64,000 nucleotides of DNA, from contig NZ_AQUR01000102.1 of the NCBI RefSeq assembly GCF_000372525.1, positions 13,733 through 77,732 on the forward strand. The letters run 5' to 3'. Origin of the DNA: Cupriavidus neocaledonicus. Lineage in GTDB: Bacteria; Pseudomonadota; Gammaproteobacteria; Burkholderiales; Burkholderiaceae. A program made the position numbers and the translations under genes. Positions 35,682 through 49,261 of this stretch are shown here, in pieces (positions within the stretch are counted from its first letter, which is position 1; each line of letters starts with the position of its first letter). Below the pieces are notes generated by a model. It made no database searches. It worked only from the letters and a program-made list of their open reading frames with translations, and was not told where the DNA came from.

Positions 35682-36791
35682 ATGACAATCGCCCTCATGC
35701 GCGCAAGCGCCTGGCTGCTGGCCGCCAGCGCCGCGGCCGGCTGGGCCGGGCAGGCCGGCGCCCAGTCCACCGTGACCCTGTACGGGCGCCTGAACACGGC
35801 ACTCGAGTATGCCCGGGCCAGCACGGCCACCGACGGGACGGATCTTGGCGGCGCCGGACGCCTGACCAACAACCGCTCTGTCTTCGGCATGCGCGGAGAA
35901 GAAGGACTGGGCGGCAGCCTGAAGGCGATCTGGCAGATCGAGAGCAATCTGTCGCTGGATAACGGCCAGGGCCAGATCGCTGGCCGCAATTCGCGCATCG
36001 GCCTGCAGGGCAAGGCCGGCACCCTGTTCATGGGCCACTGGCAGACGCCCTATACCGAGGCGACCGCGGGCTACGACCCGTATTACCCCACCACCGCTGG
36101 TTATATGGCGCTGATGGGCAACGGGTCGGCGTCGAGCACCGACAACGTGCAGGATACCAGCGCGTTCGACCGCCGCCAGAAGAACATCATTGTCTACAAG
36201 ACACCCGCGCTGGCAGGGTTCAGCGGTGCCGCGGCCTGGGGTATCAACGAGGAAAAGATCAGCGTGCCGCGCAATCCGGGGCTGTACTCCTTTTCCGCGG
36301 CCTATGACAACGGCCCGCTCAACGTGGTGCTGGCCTACGAACTCCACCAGCACTACCAGACCGCCGGCCGCAATGACGATGCGATCAAGGCGGGCGTGTC
36401 CTACAAGTTTCCCAGCACGACCGTCGCGCTGGTCTATGAGCGGCTGCACTACCGCACCGCCACCGGCGACCTGACGCGCAACGGCTACTACGCGTCGCTG
36501 GTGCAGAAGCTGGGCCCGGGCAGCGTGCGCGTGGGCGTGGCGCTGGCCGGCAACGGCGCCGGCAGCGCCACGGAGACGGTAGGCTTTTTCCGCAGCGGCG
36601 CGGAGACGGGGGCCACGCAGGTGACGGTGGGCTACGACTATCCGTTGTCCAAGCGCACCGCGCTGTACGCCTATTACAGCCGCATCGATAACAAGCGCAA
36701 TGCGATCTACGACTTTGCCATCAATGAACTGGGTGTCAGCGCCGGCGCCGACCCGCAGACCTTTGCCCTGGGCATGCGCCATTTCTTCTGA
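35682..36791 (+). CDS. Gram-negative porin (OmpC/Omp32 type)
   Basis: The 369-residue outer membrane protein has a signal peptide (residues 1-26, ending AGQAGA before QSTVTLYGRLN) and the betaproteobacterial trimeric porin pattern: QSTVTLYGRLNTALEY start, NNRSVFGMRGEEGLGG, amphipathic strands and the terminal phenylalanine (MRHFF). GGGAGACACC precedes the ATG. Its location after operator O2 and before a Bug receptor suggests uptake of the cluster's substrate across the outer membrane. Confidence 0.9.
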   Translation: MTIALMRASAWLLAASAAAGWAGQAGAQSTVTLYGRLNTALEYARASTATDGTDLGGAGRLTNNRSVFGMRGEEGLGGSLKAIWQIESNLSLDNGQGQIAGRNSRIGLQGKAGTLFMGHWQTPYTEATAGYDPYYPTTAGYMALMGNGSASSTDNVQDTSAFDRRQKNIIVYKTPALAGFSGAAAWGINEEKISVPRNPGLYSFSAAYDNGPLNVVLAYELHQHYQTAGRNDDAIKAGVSYKFPSTTVALVYERLHYRTATGDLTRNGYYASLVQKLGPGSVRVGVALAGNGAGSATETVGFFRSGAETGATQVTVGYDYPLSKRTALYAYYSRIDNKRNAIYDFAINELGVSAGADPQTFALGMRHFF

Positions 36792-36833
36792 GGCGTGCCG
36801 CTTCGACCCGATCCGGTAGTGAGGAGACAGACC

Positions 36834-37817
36834 ATGATTCGATCCATCCGAGGCGCCGTGGTGGCGCTGAGCTCGTCATTGTTGCTTGCCGCCGCGCCCG
36901 CCGCGGTGGCCCAGGCGCCGTACCCCGCCAAGCCGGTCCGCCTGGTGGTGCCGTTTTCGGCGGGCAGCGCCACCGACATCCTGGCGCGCATCATCGGCAC
37001 CAAGATGAGCGAAGGCGGCACCTACCAGGTGATCGTCGACAATCGCCCGGGCGCCGGCGGCACGCTCGGCGCGACCGGCGTCGCCAAGGCGGCGCCGGAT
37101 GGCTACACGCTGATCCTGGTGTCGGTGGGCCATGCAATCAACGCCACGCTGTATCCCAGGCTGGCTTACGACACGGTCAAGGACTTCGCGCCGGTGTCGC
37201 TGGTGGCGACGGTGCCCAACGTGCTGGTGGTCAGCGCCGGCAGCAAGTACAAATCGGTGCACGACCTGGTGACGGCTGCCAGGGCGGCGCCCGGAAAGCT
37301 GAATTTCGATTCGGCCGGCTCCGGCAGCTCCACGCATCTCAGTGGCGAGATGTTCAGGATGCAGGCCGGCATCGACATCGTCCATATCCCGTACAAGGGC
37401 ACGGGCGAGGCGCTGACCGACGTCATGGCCGGCCGCGGCGACATGATGTTCGCCCCGACGGTGTCGGCCATGCCTTTCGTGCGGCAGGGCAAGCTGCGCG
37501 CGCTGGCGGTCACCACGGCCCGACGCAGCAGTTCGCTGCCCGATATTCCGACCGTGGCGGAATCCGGCCTGCCGGGCTATGCCTTCGACTCGTGGTTTGG
37601 CATCCTGGCGCCTGCCGGCACGCCGAAGGAGATCGTCGATACTCTCAACGCCGACATCGGCAAGGCGCTGGCCGCGCCCGACGTGCGCGAGCGGCTGGCG
37701 GCGCAGGGCGCGGAGCCGAAGCGCTCGTCACCGCAGGAGTTCGCGTCGTATATCCAGGCAGAGATCGGCAAGCTTGCGCCGGTCATCCGCCAATCCGGGG
37801 CGCTTGCGGGGCAATAG
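36834..37817 (+). CDS. Bug-type periplasmic solute-binding protein (TctC family)
   Basis: The 327-residue protein has a signal peptide (residues 1-27, ending AAVA before QAPYPAKPVRLVVPF) and the two-lobed TctC/Bug fold with PFSAGSATDILARI, NRPGAGGTLG and AAPDGYTL hallmarks. Family members bind carboxylated or aromatic small molecules, with great expansion in Bordetella and Cupriavidus. No TctA/TctB membrane genes adjoin it, so it is an orphan receptor using other permeases or acting in sensing. GAGGAGACAG precedes the ATG. It lies 42 bp after the porin gene. Confidence 0.9.
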   Translation: MIRSIRGAVVALSSSLLLAAAPAAVAQAPYPAKPVRLVVPFSAGSATDILARIIGTKMSEGGTYQVIVDNRPGAGGTLGATGVAKAAPDGYTLILVSVGHAINATLYPRLAYDTVKDFAPVSLVATVPNVLVVSAGSKYKSVHDLVTAARAAPGKLNFDSAGSGSSTHLSGEMFRMQAGIDIVHIPYKGTGEALTDVMAGRGDMMFAPTVSAMPFVRQGKLRALAVTTARRSSSLPDIPTVAESGLPGYAFDSWFGILAPAGTPKEIVDTLNADIGKALAAPDVRERLAAQGAEPKRSSPQEFASYIQAEIGKLAPVIRQSGALAGQ

Positions 37818-37910
37818 CGCCGGACGGGCCGGGCGGGCCGGGGTGCGGCAAGACGGATTGCGCGCTGGCTTAAAATGGCGTACTCCCATCCTTCCCGGCC
37901 TTCACCCTAC

Positions 37911-38942
37911 ATGTCCGAGCGCAAGCGCCTCACTCTCAAAGACCTGGCTGCCGAGATCGACGTGCATTACTCGACCGTGTCGCGGGTGATGAACCCGGCG
38001 ACGCGGCATCTCGTGGCGGAGGACGTGGCGGCGCGCGTGCTGGCCGTGGCCGAGGCGCACGGCTTTTCCCCCAACCGCATTGCCGCCGGCCTGCGCACCC
38101 AGCGTTCCGGGCTGATCGGCGTGGTGCTGCCCGATATTGCCAACCCCGTGTTTCCGCCGATCCTGGCCGGGATCGAGGTGGTGCTCGCGCAGCAGGGCTA
38201 TGTGCCGATCGTGGTCAACGCGGGAAGCGACAAGCGCCGGCAGCGGTTCGTGATCGACCAGCTGCTCGGGCGGCAGGTCGAAGGGCTGGTGCTAGCCACC
38301 GCGGAACGCGAGGATCCGTTGCTCGAGTATTGCCTGGCACGGCAGGTTCCCGTGGTGACGGTCAACCGGGGCGAAGGGTCGGGCAGCGTGTCCTCCGTCG
38401 TGAGCGACAGCGTGCGCGCCATGCAGCTGACCGTCGATCACCTGATGGAACTGGGTCATCGCCGCATCGGGCATATCGCCGGGCCGGCATCGCTGTCGAC
38501 CGGCTACCTGCGCCGCGAGGGCTTTATCCAGGCCGTCAGGCGCCATCGCCTGCGTCGCGCGGACTGGCACGTGGTCGAGGCATCCAGCTATTCCCGCAAT
38601 GCGGGCCGGGTCGCCTGCGCGCAGCTGATGACCGTGTTTCCCGCGCTGACCGCGATTGCGGCGGCCAATGACCTGGTCGCGATGGGCTGCTACGACTACC
38701 TGCGCGAGCAGGGCCTGCGTTGCCCCGACGACATCTCGGTCATTGGCCACAACGACATGCCGTTCGTCGATGCACTGACGCCGCCGCTGACGACCATCCG
38801 GATCGCCGTGCACGAGATGGGCGAGGAAGCGGCGCGCCTTCTGCTCAGGAAGATCAGCAAGCCGGCCTCCGATCCGGTCACCGTGCAATTGCAGCCCCAC
38901 CTGATCGTGCGGGGTTCCACGGCGGCGCCGCGCAAGGCGTGA
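37911..38942 (+). CDS. LacI-family transcriptional regulator of the catabolic cluster
   Basis: The 343-residue protein has an N-terminal LacI HTH (RLTLKDLAAEIDVHYSTVSR, residues 5-24), hinge helix (near 53-60, NRIAAGLRTQRSG) and periplasmic-binding-protein-like sensor domain (VLPDIANPVFPPIL; VIGHNDMPFVDALTPPLTTI). Because TAAAAT at 37871-37876 looks like a -10 box, the ATG at 37911 is preferred over one at 37875. The twin palindromes at 31580 and 35628 are its likely targets, with repression lifted by the pathway substrate or an intermediate. Expressed separately from the cluster or partly by read-through. Confidence 0.88.
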   Translation: MSERKRLTLKDLAAEIDVHYSTVSRVMNPATRHLVAEDVAARVLAVAEAHGFSPNRIAAGLRTQRSGLIGVVLPDIANPVFPPILAGIEVVLAQQGYVPIVVNAGSDKRRQRFVIDQLLGRQVEGLVLATAEREDPLLEYCLARQVPVVTVNRGEGSGSVSSVVSDSVRAMQLTVDHLMELGHRRIGHIAGPASLSTGYLRREGFIQAVRRHRLRRADWHVVEASSYSRNAGRVACAQLMTVFPALTAIAAANDLVAMGCYDYLREQGLRCPDDISVIGHNDMPFVDALTPPLTTIRIAVHEMGEEAARLLLRKISKPASDPVTVQLQPHLIVRGSTAAPRKA

Positions 38943-39032
38943 AACGCCGCCCCGGCCGGAGTCCGGGCACCCGCCGGGCCGGCAGCCTGCCGATTCGCGC
39001 AATCGATACGAATTCCTTTCCAACCTGATAGA

Positions 39033-39048
39033 CTGTATGGATGTACAG
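39033..39048 (+). promoter_or_regulatory. LexA (SOS) box CTGT-N8-ACAG
   Basis: CTGTATGGATGTACAG is an exact CTGTN8ACAG consensus, extended to ACTGT/ACAGT, 53 bp before the UvrA-like start. It implies repression by LexA and induction by DNA damage. Confidence 0.85.
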
Positions 39049-39101
39049 TGGTCCGGGGCCCTCCCGGCACTCCCTTAACGTCCTGATCCGAAAGAGAAAT
39101 C

Positions 39102-44972
<5,871 letters not shown>

Positions 44973-44999
44973 GGCCCGCCACGGCGGGCACGCGGCGGC

Positions 45000-45027
45000 G
45001 CGAAAGGCGTACGGGCACGCCTTTCGC
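45000..45027 (+). terminator. Hairpin after the UvrA-like gene
   Basis: GCGAAAGGCGT (45000-45010) pairs perfectly with ACGCCTTTCGC (45017-45027) around a 6-nt loop; the following TTG tract is weak in T, so efficiency is uncertain. Confidence 0.6.
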
Positions 45028-45074
45028 TTGCCCATGGTTACTGGCGCGCACATCGCGCCCTAACGGAGGTAACC

Positions 45075-45443
45075 ATGAAGCATATCCGCACCAGCCGACT
45101 GCTCGCTGCCATTGCCGTGGCGGCGGCCGCCATCCCCGCCATGGCCCAGACGCCGGGTACGCCGCGCGGCTCCTACGACCCGTATTCGCAGGGCGCGCGC
45201 AGCACCGAGAAGTTTGACCCTTACACGCAAGGCGCCAATGCGCCGACGCGTACCGACCTCGCCCCAACGGCACCTGCGGCCCCCGCGCCGGAGGCGCAGC
45301 CATCGACCATGCCGGCGCAGCCCGGCATTCCGGGCACCACCATGCAGCGCACGCCGGACCCGTATATGGAAGGCGCCCGCTGGGAAAGCCCTGACCTGGG
45401 CCGCCGCATCGGCAGGCCCAACCAGTTCCTCGACGGGGCCTGA
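45075..45443 (+). CDS. Small secreted protein with DPY-x-x-GA repeats
   Basis: The 122-residue protein has a clear signal peptide (residues 1-24, ending AMA before QTPG) and a low-complexity mature part. Three copies of a short motif occur: YDPYSQGAR, FDPYTQGAN and PDPYMEGAR, with a proline/alanine-rich spacer between the second and third. GGAGG lies 6 nt before the ATG. Probably periplasmic and largely disordered; function unknown. Cupriavidus-type genomes carry many such small exported proteins, but no family name is offered. Confidence 0.75.
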   Translation: MKHIRTSRLLAAIAVAAAAIPAMAQTPGTPRGSYDPYSQGARSTEKFDPYTQGANAPTRTDLAPTAPAAPAPEAQPSTMPAQPGIPGTTMQRTPDPYMEGARWESPDLGRRIGRPNQFLDGA

Positions 45444-45478
45444 GGATCGCGGCTTCCAACCGCTCACCGAGACCGGCC

Positions 45479-46366
45479 ATGCGAATGCAACCGGACTTAC
45501 CGTCCCTTGTAAATCCTGCCCACGCGCGTGAGCCCGGCGCTACCCCGGCGGTGGCCGGGGCACCGGCGGCATTGCATTGTCCGCCGACGCGCGCGGCGGG
45601 CCTGGCCCAGATGACGGTGGTCAGCTACAACATCCACCGCGCCGTCGGCACCGACCGACGTTATTGTCCTGACCGGATCGCCGCGGTACTGGCCGAGCTC
45701 GACGCCGATATCGTGGCGCTGCAGGAAGTGGAATCGGGCAGCAGCAACGACCACACGCTGGAATACCTGGCCGGGCATACCGGCATGCACGTGGTGTCGG
45801 GCTTTACGCGCGTGCGTGGCAGTGTCGACTACGGCAATGCGCTGCTGACGCGCTTCGCCCCCGAGGCCGTGAACCAGATCGACCTGACCGTCAAGGGCTG
45901 CGAGCCGCGCGGCGCCATCGACGCCACCGTGGTCTGCACTGCCTCCGGCTGCGCCAACCCGCTGCGCGTGATCGCCACGCACCTGGGGCTGCGCCCCGGC
46001 GAGCGCCGCCACCAGGTGCAGCAGTTGCTGAACTACGTCGCCGCCGCGCCGCCATTGCCCACCATCCTGCTAGGCGACGTCAACGAATGGTTCTTGTGGG
46101 GCAGGCCCTTGCGCTGGCTGCACGCCTATTTCGAACACACCCCGCACACGGCGACTTTTCCATCGCGGCTGCCGCTGTTCGCGCTGGATCGCATCTGGGT
46201 GTCGCCGCGCGCGCACCTGGTGTCGGTGGCAAGCCACCGTTCGCCGCTGGCGCGCGTGGCCTCGGATCACCTGCCCCTGGTGGCGTGTTTCGAGGTGCCG
46301 CAAGGCGGGTGGAACGAGCGGCGCACCACCGGGCACGCCAAGGAGGACTTCAATGAAACACCGTGA
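45479..46366 (+). CDS. Endonuclease/exonuclease/phosphatase family protein
   Basis: The 295-residue protein has the EEP fold: VVSYNIHRAVG (near residue 47), DIVALQEVE (near 78, catalytic Glu), a central ATHLGLRPGERRHQ tract, GDVNEW (near 202) and the terminal SDHLPLVACFEV. These are the metal-binding and catalytic motifs of DNase I/phosphodiesterase-type enzymes. It resembles YbhP-type proteins, which in enterobacteria adjoin a cardiolipin synthase; no such gene lies here. The first ~40 residues are poorly conserved, so the true start may be internal. It overlaps the next gene by 14 bp. Confidence 0.82.
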   Translation: MRMQPDLPSLVNPAHAREPGATPAVAGAPAALHCPPTRAAGLAQMTVVSYNIHRAVGTDRRYCPDRIAAVLAELDADIVALQEVESGSSNDHTLEYLAGHTGMHVVSGFTRVRGSVDYGNALLTRFAPEAVNQIDLTVKGCEPRGAIDATVVCTASGCANPLRVIATHLGLRPGERRHQVQQLLNYVAAAPPLPTILLGDVNEWFLWGRPLRWLHAYFEHTPHTATFPSRLPLFALDRIWVSPRAHLVSVASHRSPLARVASDHLPLVACFEVPQGGWNERRTTGHAKEDFNETP

Positions 46367-47018
46367 CGATGATTACCTGCGCAGGCGCCCCGATCACCAG
46401 TACGGCAGCAACGACCAGGGCTATAGCGGCATTCCCGCGCAGGCGCGCAACCGCAGGCAGCGCAACCTGACCGCGGGCCGCTATGGCAATACCGCCGAGC
46501 GCTTGCCGCGCGATGACACGCGTCCGGCCGAGGGCGCCGGGCAAGGCTGGTACGGGCGCCGGGGGCCCGCAACGGAACCCTGGGACGAGGAACGCTATGA
46601 AGACGAATGGTCGCGGCGCCGCGTACCGTATGGTGAAGAGCGCTGGGAGGGCCGGCGCGACTGGTACGGCGGGCCGGCCGGCGCGCCCTATGGGACTGCA
46701 GAAGGCGCGCGAGGCTACGGCGCGGACGACTGGGACGTGCCGGCGCACCGGGGTTATCGCGGGGGCGGCCCGAAGAACTACCGCCGCGGCGACGACCGCA
46801 TCCACGACGAAGTCTGCGACCGGCTCGCGCATGCGCAGGAACTTGATGTCAGCGAAGTCACGGTGCGGGTGCAGGACGGCCTGGTGACGCTGGAGGGCCA
46901 CGTCGGCGATCGCCGCAGCAAGTACGACATCGAAGAAGTTGCCGAGCGCGTGTTCGGCGTGCAGGACGTGATCAACCACATCCGGGTGCGGCCCTACGGC
47001 ATCCTGGCGTCCGAATGA
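46353..47018 (+). CDS. BON-domain protein with long arginine/glycine-rich disordered N-terminus
   Basis: The 221-residue protein has ~140 residues rich in Arg, Gly, Tyr and Asp (no signal peptide) followed by a single BON domain (about 145-215; DDRIHDEVCDRLAHAQELDV, then VTLEGHVGDRRSKYDIEEVA). BON domains bind phospholipid membranes and often occur in stress-protective envelope proteins such as OsmY. AAGGAGGA inside the preceding gene serves the ATG, so the pair is translationally linked. The cytoplasmic or peripheral location and role are inference. Confidence 0.8.
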   Translation: MKHRDDDYLRRRPDHQYGSNDQGYSGIPAQARNRRQRNLTAGRYGNTAERLPRDDTRPAEGAGQGWYGRRGPATEPWDEERYEDEWSRRRVPYGEERWEGRRDWYGGPAGAPYGTAEGARGYGADDWDVPAHRGYRGGGPKNYRRGDDRIHDEVCDRLAHAQELDVSEVTVRVQDGLVTLEGHVGDRRSKYDIEEVAERVFGVQDVINHIRVRPYGILASE

Positions 47019-47023
47019 CCCCG

Positions 47024-47050
47024 CGCGGCTCCGTAGCATGCGGAGCCGCG
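47024..47050. terminator. GC-rich hairpin between convergent genes
   Basis: CGCGGCTCCG (47024-47033) pairs perfectly with CGGAGCCGCG (47041-47050) around TAGCATG. No T-run follows (a G-run does), so it may stabilise 3' ends or act with Rho rather than be a classic terminator. Confidence 0.45.
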
Positions 47051-47111
47051 GGGGGGGCGCGGCCGGTGGGGCCGGGTGGCGGCGCCATGGTGCCCCGCCC
47101 ATGGTGCCCGG

Positions 47112-47510
47112 CTAATCCAGGCGGGGTGGCCGCGGCGGGTTCTCTTCGCGGTCGTCGGTGCGGTCGGCCTTGTCGACCGGCACGTCGGCAGGCAGGGCCT
47201 CGGCTGCGCGCACCACTTCATCGGCGATCTCTTCTTCCGGAGTTTCCTCTTCCTCGGGGCTGTGCGCGTCTTCATCGCGCTGCTCGAGCTCGTTCTCGAT
47301 ATCGTCGGTTTCCTGGTTCAGGTCCGGGTCCAGCGTGCTGGGGATGTTGCCGGCCGCGGCGCGGGCCGCGCCGGTGGCAGTGTTCTGGCGCGAACGGCCG
47401 CGGCCGGAGGCGGCTTGCGCGCCTTCGCGCCGCCCCGCTGGCGCGCTGCCCACGCGATCGGTGCGGGTGCCGGCATGCCGGGTGGGGCCGGTTCGTACGG
47501 TCTTGCTCAT
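47112..47510 (-). CDS. Small acidic disordered protein
   Basis: The 132-residue protein changes from a basic N-terminal third (RTGPTRHAGTRTDR) to a strongly acidic C-terminal half (NQETDDIENELEQRDEDAHS, then EEEIADEV). There is no signal peptide or membrane segment. AGGAGG at 47515-47520 precedes two adjacent ATGs; the inner one at 47510 gives better spacing, the outer starts at 47513. Coding status rests on the ribosome site and charge pattern; function unknown. It heads in the same direction as the two genes at 47564 and 47844. Confidence 0.6.
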   Translation of the reverse strand: MSKTVRTGPTRHAGTRTDRVGSAPAGRREGAQAASGRGRSRQNTATGAARAAAGNIPSTLDPDLNQETDDIENELEQRDEDAHSPEEEETPEEEIADEVVRAAEALPADVPVDKADRTDDREENPPRPPRLD

Positions 47511-47563
47511 CATGCCTCCTGTGCGGGTAGATGCGAGGCGGCTCGCTCGGGTTGCACTCGGGG

Positions 47564-47794
47564 TCAGTAGTTCTCGACCGGCGGCTCGCTTTCGTGCGGC
47601 TTGCCGCCGGGGCGCCTGACCGAGGGCGGCTCGCCGTTCTCGTCGGGAATGTCGTGCTCGCGCTCGACATCATGGCGCCGGTCGCGTCCCGGCTTGCCGC
47701 GCTCGTGCTCGGTGTCCGGGCCGCCCTTGTGCGGGTCGCGGGGCTCGCTGCGGCGGCGGGTGGTGTCGTGGTCGGGCTGGCGATGGGTGCTCAT
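47564..47794 (-). CDS. Small hydrophilic disordered protein
   Basis: The 76-residue protein is almost entirely charged or polar (STHRQPDHDTTRRRSEPRDP at the N-terminus, then ERGKPGRDRRHDVEREHDIP), with no hydrophobic core. The ATG at 47794 has a GGAGACGTG site. Such proteins often accompany general stress or desiccation genes, as the BON neighbours might suggest; this is a guess. A longer open frame upstream is a shadow of the BON gene. Confidence 0.55.
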   Translation of the reverse strand: MSTHRQPDHDTTRRRSEPRDPHKGGPDTEHERGKPGRDRRHDVEREHDIPDENGEPPSVRRPGGKPHESEPPVENY

Positions 47795-47843
47795 CACGTC
47801 TCCATCAAGGTTGGCATGGCGCTGCCGGTGAGGCGACAGGTGG

Positions 47844-48215
47844 TCAATCGGTGCCGGCGCGCAGTTCATCCGAAACCGCGCTGACGCCGCGCACGGAACG
47901 CGCCAGTTCCATGGCCATCGTACGCTGTTTGTCGTCGCGCACGGTACCTTCCAGCTTGACCACGCCGTCGGTGGTCGAAACCCGGATCCTGGCGGGATCG
48001 AGCGTGCGGGCGCTGGCCAGGCGCGCCTGCACCTCGGCAGTGATGGCGCGGTCGCTGGCGGCGGCGGTGTCGCGTGGCGCAGCGGTGCGGCCCGTGGACG
48101 ACGGCGCCGCGGGGGCATCGGTCGGTGCCGCCATGACCGGCTGCGAGGCCGCCATGGCCAGCACGGCCAGCGGCAGCGCCAGCGTGGTTATGCGGGAGCG
48201 GTAGGGTGCGGTCAT
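47844..48215 (-). CDS. Periplasmic BON-domain protein
   Basis: The 123-residue protein has a signal peptide (residues 1-29, ending PVMA before APTDAP), an alanine/serine/threonine-rich linker and one BON domain (about 53-122; DRAITAEVQARLASARTLDP, then GVVKLEGTVRDDKQRTMAMELA). This is the small OsmY-like form implicated in envelope maintenance. GAGGAGGG lies 6 nt before the ATG at 48215. It heads three minus-strand genes and is divergent from the gene at 48685. Confidence 0.85.
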   Translation of the reverse strand: MTAPYRSRITTLALPLAVLAMAASQPVMAAPTDAPAAPSSTGRTAAPRDTAAASDRAITAEVQARLASARTLDPARIRVSTTDGVVKLEGTVRDDKQRTMAMELARSVRGVSAVSDELRAGTD

Positions 48216-48684
48216 AAGGCCCTCCTCTGCATGCTGGCGGGCCTGCGGTTCGGCCCGCACCTGTCATTGGCCTGCAAGCTCCGTTCCCGCAACGCAAAGT
48301 GGGCCGGCAAAGCGTCGGACCGGCATGCGCTGCGCCACGGCGGGGACTGTGCGCCAAGGGGCCCCGCCGCCGGCGCGGCGCGGTGCCGCATGCGCCGTAG
48401 TTTTTACAGCCGCTGCAGAAACTGCATGGCGCGCGTGGCTGAGCCGCCGCAGTGCGCCGGCGGTGCTGCGCGCAGAGGCGACGTGGCGCCTGGCGTGGCG
48501 CTTGCGTTCCGTCCTGTGCTGGCGCGCGGTCCTGTCTATAGTGAAGGAAATGCTGGCAATAACTGGCGTGCGGCAGGTGCCGGCGAGCACCCGCAACGCC
48601 GGCCTTCCCGCCGCGGCGCAGCTTGCGGCCGTGTGCTGCCGGGCCAGACAGCGCGGGGGAGCGTATAGCCGTTGCGAGGAAGCC
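48216..48684. other. Intergenic region, 469 bp, no gene seen
   Basis: It separates divergent genes and should contain their promoters. TATAGT at 48537-48542 could be a -10 box for the plus-strand gene, but no partner -35 at correct spacing was found. Short GC-rich open frames lack ribosome sites. Confidence 0.5.
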
Positions 48685-49251
48685 ATGAACCTAGCCAGCA
48701 TTCTGTCCACCGTGGTCCTGGCCTCGTCGGTGTCGGTGTCGTCGGCACCGGTCGAGCGCCAGCTGCTTGCGATCACGCCTTCGGACTTCGCCCAGCGTTT
48801 CAACACCGTCGCGCAGGACACCGGTTCCGGCCTGGCGCTGCCCAGCTTCAAGGTCAAGCCGGGATGGCACCGGGCCGCGCCCAGTGCCGGGGTGTCGGTG
48901 CTGGTGCGCGCCAGCCGCGCCGGCTACGCCATCGATGAAGTGGTGGTGGTGTGCCGCGAGGTCGAACGCTGCTTCCTGACCATCTGCACCGCCGCGCTTG
49001 CCATCGACGACAGCGTCAACCCGATGCTGCTGCAGCGCTTCATCGTCGCGCGCATCGCCACCGAACTCGGCGAGGTCGGGCTGGTGATGTCGGGGCTCGC
49101 GTACATCGTGGTAACGCCCAAGGAAGACGACTACGTGGCGGTGGTGATCCGGCCCTACCTGCCGCAGGAACGCAGCGCCTCGCCGACCCAGGCCTCGCGC
49201 GGGCCGCTCACGCCGATCGGATTGCGAGCGACGGCGCCGCCGCGCTCCTGA
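48685..49251 (+). CDS. Hypothetical protein with hydrophobic N-terminus
   Basis: The 188-residue protein starts at an ATG preceded by GCGAGGAAGCC. Its first ~20 residues (MNLASILSTVVLASSVSVSS) form a signal-like or anchor segment. The rest alternates strands and helices, with VLVRASRAGYAIDEVVVVCRE and FIVARIATELGEVGLVMSGL (near residues 70-145) as the best-ordered parts and two close cysteines (CREVERCFLTIC). No family recognised. It converges on treY with only 10 bp between the stops. Confidence 0.6.
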   Translation: MNLASILSTVVLASSVSVSSAPVERQLLAITPSDFAQRFNTVAQDTGSGLALPSFKVKPGWHRAAPSAGVSVLVRASRAGYAIDEVVVVCREVERCFLTICTAALAIDDSVNPMLLQRFIVARIATELGEVGLVMSGLAYIVVTPKEDDYVAVVIRPYLPQERSASPTQASRGPLTPIGLRATAPPRS

Positions 49252-49261
49252 GCCCGGCGCC

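Noticed and set aside
47050-47080. G-rich run that might form a G-quadruplex
   Set aside because: Only one long G-run and loops longer than usual; expected at this GC content.
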